A stretch of DNA of 64,000 nucleotides from assembly GCA_944989445.1 (NCBI GenBank), contig CALYLW010000038.1, positions 1,154,988-1,218,987 on the forward strand, in the 5' to 3' direction. The notes below the pieces were generated by a model. That model made no database searches. It saw only the letters and a program-made list of their open reading frames with translations, and was not told the DNA's origin. Position numbers and translations under genes: made by a program. The DNA is from Ampullaceana balthica (lineage: Eukaryota > Mollusca > Gastropoda > Lymnaeidae). Positions 21,912-33,730 of this stretch are shown piece after piece; the stretch's first letter is position 1, and each line of letters opens with the position of its first letter.

Positions 21912-23353
21912 TTAACAATTTTTTTAAACAAACAGGTGATTTGCATCCATTTTTTGTTAATTGCAACACTTTATTTGTAGAAACTTAAATAGAAATATGC
22001 TTTTATCACAGTATAAGTAATCATTTATAGCGACACATTATTATAGAACTAAAAACAATACAATAATAACAATTTAAGAGTCATCTTCAAGTGAAAATAC
22101 AATTAAATATACAGAATACGGTATATACTGACTTTAATATTTCTAGAGTTCTAACGTTTCTAGTTTTACACAATATAATTTTACATTGCTTCATCACACC
22201 AAAAAAAAATAAATAAAAAATCCTACGTGTCTGGAAAGTAACATTTTAATATCAATATCTAAAATTCCGATTTTGAATTTTGTGACACAATTTTAACTTC
22301 AGTGGAGATTTTAAATTAAAATAAATGACTACACTCCCAACGTTTTTTTAAATTCTGTACATTAAATGTATTCAATTTTTCAGTATGCAATCTTCACAAG
22401 CGGTCATTATTTTGATAAACTTTTCATGAATATGCCGATATTTTTAATATATATATTGTATAGCGTTGAATATATTCAAGTTGCAAAATATTTTGCTATT
22501 AATTGAAGGATTTTCACAAGATCTCTTAAATATATTATCTTTCTATTTCATCGCCGTGAAAAAGTGATGTTATATCGTACATAACATTTTTTACGTTTAA
22601 ATTATAATGGAAATATACCTACGCTTAGCAACGGAAATGTAGGCCTACTGCCTTTAAAGTTTTATTACGTAAGTGAAAATATGCCAATAATTATTTGTAA
22701 AGTATTTCTTTGTATACGACGATTTTAACTTAAGCCTTCTGGTAGTAATATAAATAAATTTTTCGCCCAGTTTACTCTTGCGAATATAACTTTCAGTTGT
22801 TCGTAATATACATATAAAATGTAATTCTCTAGCATTGAGACAATTTTAGGTAAGATAATTATCACATGGGAATTAAACAAACAATTCAATAGGTTATTAA
22901 TTAATTGTAAAACATGCGTAGAAAATATGTCATAGCTATAGATCCGGCTTAGCAAGGGATGGCATTCGGAATAAAACACACGTAGTCTTTCATACGCTGA
23001 AAAAACTTAAAGAAAAAACGTCGTCAAATAAAAACAACAAACTATCCCTATATAATTATATAATCGACATTAAGACTACTTTCCTAAATATTTTGTTCCA
23101 TTTTGAACCTTTGTCCCTTTCACAAAACAATCCTATTTGTCGATGGAATACCATATCTAATATGTTGCTGTTTCACTAAAGGGGGCAATTCTTTTATATA
23201 TATATATATAATATATATATATATATGTTTTCTGATAATACATTTAATTGTGTAAATTCACTCGTCCCCTTTTTTCTATTCACCGACCCTCCTCGTTCTA
23301 GTAATTGTTTCTGGATATTAGATAATTTATTCGCCAAGTTAATTTTAGATTTA
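21912..23353. other. Gene-free AT-rich interval
   Basis: No gene or identifiable element. (TA)n lies at about 23197-23226. A small minus-strand frame at 22725-22979 has no recognisable features. Confidence 0.45.
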
Positions 23354-23639
23354 TCTTATCTTATCTTATCTATACAGACGCTCCTTCTATGCAGAAGATA
23401 GTTGCGTCCACAGACCATGACAGATGATCTGTTGGCAAGTGATGCAGCATTCACAGGCCACGGCTGTGTGGGTTCCACGCATTACCCAGCCGCCTAACAC
23501 TAGTGTTAGGTACCCATTCGGAGCGGGGTGACTCAGGGACGCCCTAGGCCCCGGGAACAAACCCTTGCCTTCACACGGATTCGAACCCGTGACCATCGGT
23601 ACGACAGTCCAGTGCGCTGCCACTCGACCACCGCGTCCC
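23354..23639 (-). mobile_element. tRNA-derived SINE, copy 1
   Basis: On the minus strand the head resembles a tRNA of the Leu/Ser type, with A-box-like TGGTCGAGTGG and B box GGTTCGAATCC, giving an internal RNA polymerase III promoter. A body of about 160 bases follows, then the 32-nt hairpin (23377-23408) and (GATAA)n tail that also end the nearby LINE. Flanking repeats TAGATTTA (23346-23353) and TAAATTTA (23640-23647) are a probable target duplication. Confidence 0.85.
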
Positions 23640-23647
23640 TAAATTTA

Positions 23648-24719
23648 TATATTTGCTTTAAAATGTATGTGAAACAGAGATATAACATTGTAAGAAAAAG
23701 TTGATTTTAGTACTGCGTAGACGAAGAAGTGGACATTTTTGGTTCCATGCGATGTAGAATTTCATATGGGTTATCAGATAAATGTGTACTTAGTTTGGTC
23801 TAGATCTATCCATCAGTCGAGGAGTAGCCAATTAATATAGCTAATATAAGGGAAAGCGATATTACTGTATATTACTCAATGTCCAGTCATACTAAATGTT
23901 AGTAATTAATGTTTAAGGCATGAGCCTTCTGTTTATATGGAAATTTTGAAAATAAGTGATAAGTGAGTGTGTGCTTAGGCTTTCATTAGTATAGACAAAA
24001 AACCGCACTAAAATAAATTAGTAAAAATTATTAAAATATACATATAAAGGAGATAGCAAATCATTTATAAACAAGAAACACTGCAAATTTAAATTATATA
24101 TCTTTTAATAATTGGGCATATTTCAGAAAATTAACCCCCCCCCCAAAAAAAAACAAACAAAAAAAACAACCTTATATTTCTCCTTTATTATTGCGTGAGT
24201 TGTTTTCACTTTCAAAATTGCCTCTTTAAATTCCCCCAATATATCAAGGGTATGTTAAATTAGAAAATTAATTTTGACGAACATGGAGATTAAATTCTCA
24301 ATTTTATTCCCACATGTAGCCTACTAAATAAAGTTTATTGATCGTTTTTAACCTCGTCACGCAAAAAGGTTATAAGATTACGACAAAGCACCATAAGACA
24401 ATGGTAACTAATAAAATATTTGTAAAGGCATCTATAAGATAAAGAACGTACGGTGGTTCCTCCTCAAAACGTCAATAGCTACAAACCACAAAGCGCCAAT
24501 AAACTAAATTATAAATGGCATAAATTAAATTTAGTTTCTGAAAGAATTTAATGGTGCAAATGGTATAATTTCAAAAATGGTTGTAATTCATTTTAGGATC
24601 TCGTTTTCCCAATTCGACATCATGTTTCTAAGTGGCGGTGTATCCTCAGACTTATTATCATCTATCGTTAATGTCTTATAACCATTGTTAGACCATATGT
24701 GTCACAACTAAGAAACATG
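23648..24719. other. Gene-free AT-rich interval
   Basis: No gene, array or element boundary was recognised. Confidence 0.4.
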
Positions 24720-24723
24720 ACAA

Positions 24724-24763
<40 letters not shown>

Positions 24764-24765
24764 GT
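24724..24765. repeat. (ATC)n microsatellite plus unclassified repeat tail
   Basis: About 13 ATC/CAT triplets. The next 160 bases, read on the minus strand, contain PTRLEEDFARLVKRINKN, which looks like a coding remnant of some dispersed element with the microsatellite as its tail. The family was not identified. Confidence 0.6.
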
Positions 24766-24930
24766 TCTTGTTTATCCGTTTCACTAGTCGAGCGAAATCT
24801 TCTTCTAGTCTGGTAGGTTGCGCCCACCATACCTCCTCTGATGTGCTTCTAATCGGACATAGTGGATACACGACAGCTCAAATCGATCATGTAAATGGCG
24901 CGAACCATGTCTCGTTGAACTGAGCACTTA

Positions 24931-27900
24931 TGTCTGGTATTTAAGCGATTACGTCTCATCTCCTCAAAAAACATTCCTTTCGAAACTAAAAATAACCCCT
25001 AAAAAGAAAAATGATATCTCAACATATCGACAAAATGATTATCAAGACAAAAAAAAAGAGTTGTAAGTGCTTAGAAAGACCTCTTGAAGTCTACCACATC
25101 AACAAAATGAAATAGAGTTACAACCACAAACAAACGAAGGCAGAAAGATGGAGCAACGATGTTGTTAAATTTTGCTCTATGAAAAAAAATATTTATAACC
25201 CCCCATTAAAAGAAAATATGACCATCCCTTTCTTTATCACGATCGTTTGTCTTTCTACAAGTTCACTATTACTCGAGCGGTGTATATTTTTTCTCCCTTC
25301 CTACTTAATTCGTGACCGACACAATACAGTTTCCCTCACTCTCTTTTACAAAAACGAACGGTAACCTCCAAGTCTGTTACTATAACTTCAACGGCATACA
25401 TTTGTTCTCACTTGTCGACAACATAAAAACTTCTTCCATGCACCCAACTATCATCACCCTAACCCAACGCACATATCGTCTACCACCCGTACTGATTTTG
25501 TCTGTATCTTAGCATATATCCTTACAGGTCATGTTAGGGATTACCACCCCGCACATAAAATATTTTCTAAAGTTTTCTCAAACAGACCAACTTCATCCAA
25601 GGGTTGTTAAAACCATCCATGATAAGATTACCACCTGTACCTAAAACTTTCTAAACCTTACTTACCTGACAACACTTTCATCGCACCTAGTACAACATTC
25701 TCTGTTATAATGGTTACCTCCCAAGACCTTAACTTTTGCGAACCTTGCGTGCATAGAAAACATCTTCATATCTCCTAGAGAAAACAATGTCTAGGCTGGA
25801 GTACACCCTTACTTATACAATTTTCATACAAAACCAAAGAACAAACTATTCGTAGTTAGGGGCCCATTGTGGACATCACGTAAAACTAAATGCAGCTAGT
25901 CTTTACCGAGGACTATTTATCACACCTATTAACAACACGAGACTAAAAGGGGAGAAACTTAGAGCCTAAATGTAAAATCCTGTGATGTGACAGTATGAGT
26001 TCCTCTTTGTAAAACATAACTCTAAAACTCAACGCTCACATTACTCAAACAAAAAAAATATCGTTTGTAAGTCGTCCCGTGTATGGACCTAAAAAGATGG
26101 AAAACGAGGCGCTAACTTTTTGGTTTATTGTACCGGTTTGTTGTATACATGTGAAAGACATAATGAACAAACAACAGCAACACTAGGGACTTGATGAATC
26201 GAACAAACTACTGTAGCCACTATAATTCTTAACACAAAAGACAGGAAGACGTCTTTTAATATAATGTTATTTAAAGATATTACTCAGCGATAAGTCACAA
26301 CCTAATAAAAATAAAATCAATTCAACTCCCCTAAATTTCTACACCGCGTTGTTGTTAACAGATGTTTAATTATCGCAAACGCGAAACTTTTCAACCTGTA
26401 TATAGGAATCTAGCCGAGTAGTTGACCTATTTTATATTTCACCAGTCTGCGTATTTCGCATGCAGCTTAAACCATCTGTTTCCCTTCGCTGATCAATAAC
26501 CGACTCGCGTCTATTAACAACATGTGGTGACCAACTAGATACCACATCATCTAATCGTTAGTGTTTCAAGTATAAACATAAACCTGTCAATCTTTACCAA
26601 TCACTTGTAATAACCCCTAGTGATACACTATAGCTTCCTAAACTTTCGCTACAACGATCACCTGTTTTCACATATTTTCCCTTCCTCAAAAATTACCTAC
26701 CAATTTAACAAATACTGACTTTAAATTTTTTGTAAAGTTTTAACCAAAACCATAAATTATAACTTTCCTTACAAAAATTTACAAGAGATCACCTATTTTA
26801 CACTTGAATTTCGGTTTAAAACTAGACCCAAAAAAAAACAACAAAAAAACAATAGTCAGATAACTTGTTTACAAAAATTAAAATTAATTTACAGAATAAT
26901 AAAGTGAAATTACTTTTCAAAAGCTACTCTTACGAATAAAAAAACCTTCAGTTAAAAATTATTTACAACACCCGTTGAATGGTTGAATTACAAAGCCCTA
27001 CCCACTTTATCAAAGTCTACCTGAAACTAGTAGAAAAATTTCTTCAAGTTTAAATAATATTATTCAACAGAAATTTAAAAAAAATCTATCGCAAAAATAC
27101 GCAAAGCAACGTTTAAAAAATTACCAAATTTGGTACCGATAGTATATGGAGAAAGAAAAACAAACAATCACTGTTTAACTTTATAAAAACTGTCCGCGCC
27201 ATTAAGATAACTAACTCTAATAAATAAATAAAAAACACTAAGAAAATGACTCCCTTGAAATTAGAAATCTGTCCCTGTCCCTAAGAGGAGAATGCGTAAG
27301 TAACAAAAAACAAAAATACCATTGAACTTATAGAATCGTGCTCTACACTAAGATGAGAATCTCTAGTTAAGAAAATAGCATGATCAAAATTGACAACGTA
27401 ACTTAGAAAACAGTCCCCAATCTTAAGATGAGAATCCGTAAGTAACAAAAAAGAAAACACCCATTGATCTTCAACACTATTCTCGACATTATATTGAGAA
27501 TCTCTAGTTAAGAAAAAAAACTAACAAACTCGAGTCCCCTTGAACCTAGAAATCTGTCCTTGAACTTAAGCTGAGAATCCCTAATTAAGAAAAACACTAA
27601 GAAAATGATTCCGTTGAAATTAAAAAATATGCCCCTGTCCCTAAGAGGAGAACTTCTAACTAAGAAACAAAATAAAAAACAAGACCCTTCAACTTATAAA
27701 ATATTGTCAAGGGTAGATGAGCACATCTAATTATGGAAAAATACAACCAAAAAGACCATTGAACTTTATAAAACTGTCCTCGAAATTAAGATAAGTAACT
27801 CTAATTAAAAATAAAATAAAAAAAACACGAAGCAAAGGACTCGCTTAACCTTATCAAATATTACTACTACTAGATGATCGCATCTAGTTAAGAAAAGAAA

Positions 27901-29534
27901 CATAAAAGACCTCTTGACTTACACTCTGCATTTTAGATGAGTTCCATTACTTTGTTAAAAAATACTATGAATCTATTAAAAACTATTACAAGGAAGAAAG
28001 GAAACACCCTTGAACTTAGAAAATATTCCCGATACTAAGATAAAGAGCATGGCTAAATCTGTCAAATAAACTTAGTGGAAACCCTAGAATTAAGAAACAC
28101 TACGAACACAAAAGACCTTTTCATAACATAGACCCCAACACTAAGATGAAAACAGCTGCTTTAGTTTAGAAAATCCTATAAAACTACTAAAATTATTTAA
28201 ATTTACAAAGAAAACAACCTTAAATTAACCAACAACATCTGCCATTGCCCCCGTTCATACCCCTCTCCTCATTTGTCTTATTGATTTTAACCTATACCAA
28301 CGCATTACTTGTCGTGGACCTCAACTAATTTACTAAAAACTACCATAAATCAAGCGGTAACATCTGTCCATCCAAACCCCTCTCCTCGTTTGTACTATTG
28401 ATTTTAGCCTAAACCAACGCATTTTAACTCCACTTCATGACTTCCTGTACATACATTATACCACCATACCTATACTATCATCACAGCAATAAACATCCAC
28501 CATTTTTCCCAACCCTCCTAAATTTGTCTAATTAATTATAATATATACTAAACCATTCCTAATTGTAATTTATACCATCGTCTACCCCCACTATGTTATT
28601 ATAATTAAATTCGCTACCAACAACACCTGTCCAGCAGAGTACCCCAAATAAAATACATCGCCTAACAACATGAAACACATAAAAACTGTAATTAAAACCC
28701 TTAAATACTACCATTCAACAAATAAAATACAATTCAAAATAAATAAAAATAGTTTGAGAACCACTTAATAATTAAATGATAAATAAATAAAAAATATTTT
28801 GAGGACCACTCAATAATTAATTAAAAAATAAATACATTGAAAATATAATTAAATAAAAATTAAAAAAAGGGGATGTAACTTAAATATTAAATACAAATAC
28901 ACGATTATTGCCCTTTAAACACCACAAATTTAAATTTCCCGCCACACTCCTTACTGAACGTATAACAACATGATATCCTAATTAACATAATTATATTGAC
29001 ATACTAATTAACATATCTACCATGTCTAACATAACGTGTCTAACACTAATTACCACGCCCCACCGGTACACTAATTAAGTTGTCAAAAACTAATTAACAT
29101 AATTAATTACCAAGGTCAAAGGTCAACTATGACGTCATGACGCCACCGACGCCACGCAAATGATAATCGAAACGTCCAACCAATACTTCTCACGACAAAC
29201 TAGTTTTTTTCTTAAACTTTAAACCCGCTAAGTTCTACCCTACTTAACCCATGAGCTACAGTGTCTTGGGCCATCGCTTTCCACATAAAATTAACTCCCT
29301 ATCAGAGAATTAGTTTTTATTGAATGTTAAATGTTGAATGACAATATAACAAAAATTCTCAATCAAATTCACGCATGTAAAAAATTATTCCCATACATCG
29401 TGTGACAATTGAAATGACATTTTTTTAAAAAGCATCTATAAAATGAAGAAAGTCCCCGAAAAAATGCCACTGCTTTATGCCACAAAGCCAAACGAAATAT
29501 AATTGTTATTAATGCACCGTATTATAATAAAATG
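24931..29534. repeat. 4.6-kb decayed tandem-repeat region with C>G and A>T skew
   Basis: No gene was found. From about 27160 to 28200 a unit of roughly 70-95 bases recurs about a dozen times in diverged form, with shared blocks CTTGAACTTAGAAA, CTGTCCCT, TAAGATGAGAATC and CTAGTTAAGAAAA. Two diverged copies of a 70-base block containing CCCCTCTCCTC and CCAACGCATT are at 28227-28299 and 28354-28425. Other short repeats with CTAATTAACATA lie at 28975-29110. Cytosine clearly exceeds guanine on the plus strand in most lines of the interval. Confidence 0.65.
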
Positions 29535-29929
29535 ACCCAACCCTTATTTACATGCATACGCAGAAGATTTGAATATTTTTTCGAGCAGTTTGACCCAGTG
29601 ATGATATTCACCGTGAGGTCAATCTCTGTAGTTTTTCTTTTCAACATTTCCGACGTGTGTGTGTCCATCAGCATTTGTCATATAACATCCATAGCGATTG
29701 AGGGAGTTGTCGCGGTTTGTTTCCCGTTTTAAGTATCTCGGATATTTACACCGAACCGAGTCAAGTGGATGATAGCATTCTTGTACGTCTATTCAATATC
29801 AATGCTGTCTCCGATGTTGATCACACTTGATTACGTGTGGATTTATGACCCGAAATTCAACGCCACTAGGGGCGCCTATGTCATTAACAAATTTTACAGT
29901 GAAAACTACGAGGCTCTTAACACATACGC

Positions 29930-30009
29930 CAAAGCTGGTCTAAAGCTGGTCTAAAGCTGGCTAAAGCTGGTCTAAAGCTGGTCTAAAGCTGGTCTAAAGC
30001 TGGTCTAAC
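29930..30009. repeat. 11-bp minisatellite derived from receptor codons
   Basis: Seven or so copies of AAAGCTGGTCT, one shortened by a base, directly continue the receptor codons for K-A-G-L. The unit is a piece of coding sequence amplified in place. Confidence 0.9.
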
Positions 30010-30294
30010 CAGGGTTGGTCTAACCAGGGTTGGTCTAACCAGGGCTGGTCTAACCAGGGCTGGTCTAACCAGGGCTGGTCTAACCAGGGCTGGTCTAACC
30101 AGGGCTGGTCTAACCAGGGCTGGTCTAACCAGGGCTGGTCTAACCAGGGCTGGTCTAACCAGGGCTGGTCTAACCATGGCTGGTCTAACCAGGGCTGGTC
30201 TAACCATGGCTGGTCTAACCAGGGCTGGTCTAACCATGGCTGGTCTAACCAGGGCTGGTCTAACCAGGGCTGGTCTAACCAGGGCTGGTCTAAC
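30001..30294. repeat. 15-bp minisatellite made of target duplication plus hAT tip
   Basis: About 19 copies of TGGTCTAACCAGGGC. The unit equals the 8-bp hAT target duplication GGTCTAAC followed by the first seven bases of the adjacent hAT end (CAGGGCC, seen as CAGGGCT in the array). Early copies read CAGGGTT; three copies carry CCATGGC instead of CCAGGGC. The array ends exactly at the 5' end of the hAT. Confidence 0.92.
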
Positions 30295-32825
30295 CAGGGC
30301 CGGTTTAACCACTAGGCGAACTAGGCGGCTGCCTAGGGCGGCAAATTTCTGGGGCGGCACTAAAAGCTACGTAAAAAATAGAAATATTAAAAAAATTGCC
30401 CCATTTAGTAATAAATAGATTAAAAAAATATTTTTAGTGGAATGACAAATTTTGATAGAACATGGACAAGAACAAGTTGAGCAGTTTGATTTTCCTAAAG
30501 ACAGTATGCAAAGAAAATTCTCAAAAATTAATTAAAACCACAGTCTTGTCAATGGAGAAGAAATTCGCAGACATTGGCTGCAGTATTCTGTAAGTAATGA
30601 CTCTGTTTATTGCTTCTGCTGCAAGCTGTTTACCAGTAACACAATAGGTGCGTCATGTCTTTTTGATAAAGGTTCACATGATTGGAAAAACATGTCCGCA
30701 ATTCTATCAGGGCATGAGAAAAGCAATGAACATCTAGCGAATTTTCAGTCATGGAAGGAACTTGAGCTGCGACTTTGACACATGAAAACAATTGATGCTG
30801 AAAATGTGCGTCTCATTAAAAAAAACAGTATTGGCAGCAAATCTTGAAACGGCTGATTGCTTTAGTTCAAGTTCTTGGTATGCAAAATCTTGCTTTTCGT
30901 GGAACACATGAGAAACTGAACACTTCTTATAACGGGAATTTTCTGAAATTTGTGGAATTTCTAGCTTTGTTTGACCGATTTATGGATGAGCATCTTCGAA
31001 AGATTAGAGACAATGAGACACATGTACATTATCTAGGCAAAGACATACAAAATGAAATGATTCACCTTTTATCCAATGCAATCAAACAAACATTGTTAGC
31101 ATCTGCTCGTGATGCTAAGTACTTTTCAATAAGTCTAGATCGCACACCAGATGCCGGTCATGTTGAACAAATGACCATGATCATTCGCTTTGTGGATGTG
31201 TTTCAAATCCAGAAAATGAGATTGCAGCAGCAGCATCTTTAAAGGAACATTTCTTGGGTTTTGTGCCTCTAAAGGAGACAACTGGTGCTGGTATGACTGA
31301 AACTATTCTTCGGCAGTTAGAAGATATTGTTTTATGTATCGAAAATTTACGCGGTCAAGGATATGACAATGTCAGCAATATGAAGGGAAAAGATAATGGT
31401 GTCCAATTGTAACGAAGAGTTTAAGATGTCAATCCCCGAGCATTGTTTGTTCCTTGTTGTGCACATACCTTGAATTTGGCTGTTAATGATGCTGCAAGCA
31501 ACAGCCTTCTTTGATCTAGTGCAACTTGTTTATGTATTCTTCTCTGCATCAACGCGTCGTTGGGAAGTTTTAAATCGACATGTTTCTAATCTCACTGTAA
31601 AACCACTGAGCGAAACAAGATTTGGAAAGTCGAATTGATGCCTTGAAACCTCTTCGTTATCAGCTTGGTAATATTTACGATGCTCTGGCAGAGATTGTGG
31701 ATGACACAAATTTAACAGGAGCATCTGGTAATACATCACGGACAGATGCACGGGTTATTGCAAAAGCCATTTCTAGTTTTAAGCTTGTCGTTTCTCTGGT
31801 TGTGTGGTATGACGTGTTGTTTGAGATCAACATGACTAGTAAACAACTTCAGGCAAAAGAATTAGATATACATGGCGCCATCAATCATCTGGATGAAACA
31901 AAGAAGTTTCTCGTAAACCGCAGAAATGACACGGAGTTTGAGAAAACACTGGTAGATGCAGGAGAAATTGCAGTCGATTTAGAGATACCAGCACTTTTCG
32001 AACCCGAACCAACCCATAACAGAAGAAAGAAGAAACAATGTTCATACGAAGGAGATGACGACGACCCTATTCAGGATCCAAAAGACAAATTCAAAGTAAA
32101 CTTTTACTTCGCTGTTCTTGACACGACAATACAATCGGTTGATGAAAGATTCACTCTGATGCAAAGCAATTAGTTCGGTGTTTGGTTTCCTCTATGATGT
32201 TCACAGTTTGCAGAATAAAACTAGCAAGGAAGTTATGGAACATTGCTTGAATCTTGAGAAAGCTTTGCAACATGGACAATCCAAAGATATTGATGCAGTT
32301 GATCTAAGCAGTGAACTGAAAGCCATTTCAAGACGAGTTGCAAAATGTACATCGCCACTGGATGTACTAAACTTTATATTGAAAAATAATCTAACAGATA
32401 GTGTCCCCAACAATGTTATAGCTCTGCGAATCCTCTTGACACTTCCAGTTTCTGTGGCTAGTGGTGATTGAAGCTTCTCTAAGCTCAAACTGATAAAAAC
32501 ATATTTGCGAACGTCCATGCTATAAGAAAGGCTTGTTGGACTAGCTACTCTCTCAATTGAACATGATATTGCTAGAGACATTGAACTGATTGAACTCGTC
32601 TCCACATTTGCGAAAGCAAAAGCGCGATAAATAAAGTTTTGAAATTACATTACATACGAATATACCATAATATACGATTATACATGTATAGATTCTATTG
32701 AATGTAAATACGAATTAAAACAAACGGCAGCATAGCATTCCTCGTAAATAATTAGTTGCCGTGGGCGCGGGGGGCGCAGTGCGACAGGTTCGCCTAGGGT
32801 GCCAAATACTCTGGCGCCGGCCCTG
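30295..32825 (+). mobile_element. hAT transposon inserted in receptor pseudogene 3
   Basis: Terminal repeats CAGGGCCGG and CCGGCCCTG are flanked by a perfect 8-bp duplication GGTCTAAC (30287-30294, 32826-32833). The plus strand encodes a broken ZMYM1-like transposase. A TTF-type zinc-finger start (WLQYSVSNDSVYCFCCKLF, about 30574-30630) is followed by a DUF4371 part (30844-31240), CCAHTLNLAVNDA near 31460, a middle part (31622-32173) and a C-terminal hATC region (about 32440-32630). Several stops and frameshifts are present, so it is no longer autonomous. Removing the element and one target copy rejoins the receptor codons K-A-G-L-T-N-L-F. Confidence 0.93.
30540..32629 (+). pseudogene. hAT transposase pseudogene (zinc finger, DUF4371, hATC)
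   Basis: Pieces of one transposase in the correct order, separated by stops (for example after ELRL near 30776 and after KGKDNGVQL near 31412) and frame changes. The C-terminal part reads VASGD-stop-SFSKLKLIKTYL, the dimerisation region, with one nonsense change. It would have been a nuclear DNA-binding recombinase acting on the element ends. Confidence 0.85.
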
Positions 32826-33224
32826 GGTCTAACCAATCTTTTCACGACGTCCACTTTGATTGTCATTCTGATTTGCTCTGTGGTAATCTGTGTCAGGATG
32901 ATGATTGGTCGACGAAAAAATCTGGTACAAATGTCGTCAAATCAGATCAAGGATGTAAAAGTGGTCAAGATGTTACTGACCGTGTGTGCGGTGACGCTTT
33001 GCGTGTTTCTCCCCACGTCTATCATTCAGATGTATTTGTTCTACTCCAACAGATCTATACCGACCGCTGGGAAACTACATTATGTGTTACGCAGTATCGT
33101 CTGCTGCCTCTATCAATTCAACGCGCCCATTAATTTCATCATATACGTAACTATGAGTTCTAAATTTGCGAACACTTCTCGAAAGTTAATACGCCGTATT
33201 TGTGGAATGGGCGTGACAAAATGA

Positions 33225-33454
33225 CAAACCATTAAACAGGAAATAATTTTTTTTCTATGATGACTTACAATATATATTTTTTAAAATGTAAGAGATCGAT
33301 TTCGTCGTAGATTCTGCAATTCATTGTTTGTACACAACTGGAAGTTCATGAGGATTTTTGTGAAATAAAATAAAATAACATGAAATGAAACAGAAAAGAG
33401 AAAATGTACTTTAATTTTTGTGCGGTAAAGCAATTAATTTTGATGTTGGTGATA
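33225..33454. other. 3' flank of receptor pseudogene 3
   Basis: Contains AATAAAATAAAATAA-type sequence at about 33363-33380, which could have served as a polyadenylation signal. Nothing else was recognised. Confidence 0.4.
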
Positions 33455-33727
33455 GGGGCCGTCCATAAAGTACGTCACGCTATTTTTGATCATTTTTAAC
33501 TCCCCCCTCCCCCTGTCACAAACTATCACAAATCTAGGACACTAAAGTACGTCACACTTTCGAAAAAAAAATACTTTTTTTTATTAACAGAATAATTAAA
33601 ATTTAATATAAAACACCGTGACGTCACAAATGGCTGGATGGACCCCCCTCCCCCTGTCACAAACTGTCACATTTTCTTAAACCCCCTCCCCCCCTTCTGG
33701 AGCTTGACGTACTTTATGGACGGCCCC
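33455..33727. mobile_element. Palindromic MITE, 273 bp
   Basis: The ends GGGGCCGTCCATAAAGTACG and its complement are near-perfect inverted repeats of about 25 bases, with further internal copies of GTCACAAACTGTCAC. Flanking ATA trinucleotides (33452-33454 and 33728-33730) may be a 3-bp target duplication. The superfamily is uncertain. A second copy is at 55293-55566. Confidence 0.8.
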
Positions 33728-33730
33728 ATA

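Larger units (their letters stand above)
29535..33224 (+). pseudogene. Receptor pseudogene 3: class A GPCR disrupted by minisatellites and a hAT
   Basis: Related to receptors 1 and 2. Homology begins near 29556 (FFEQFDP, before TM3), so TM1 and TM2 are missing. The ERV motif after TM3 has become EGV, losing the key Arg, and CAA has become TAA (CFPF-stop-VSRIF, about 29731). Loop 2 keeps the glycosylation site FNATRG. At KAGL before TM5 the gene is split by an 11-bp array, a 15-bp array and a 2.5-kb hAT (29930-32825). It resumes at LTNLFTTSTL (32826) and continues through TM5-TM7, with NFIIY in TM7, to TGA at 33222-33224. The 3' half is most like receptor 1. The nonsense change and lost Arg mean it is dead whatever the insertion did. 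Confidence 0.9.

Noticed and set aside
23560..23639. Possible genuine tRNA gene (A and B boxes)
   Set aside because: The tRNA-like part continues into a SINE body with LINE-derived tail, and a second copy with target duplication exists at 36957-37220.
32687..33224. Plus-strand frame from 32799 as a separate short receptor gene
   Set aside because: Its first residues are the hAT 3' end; the receptor part starts at the target duplication and is simply the 3' half of pseudogene 3.
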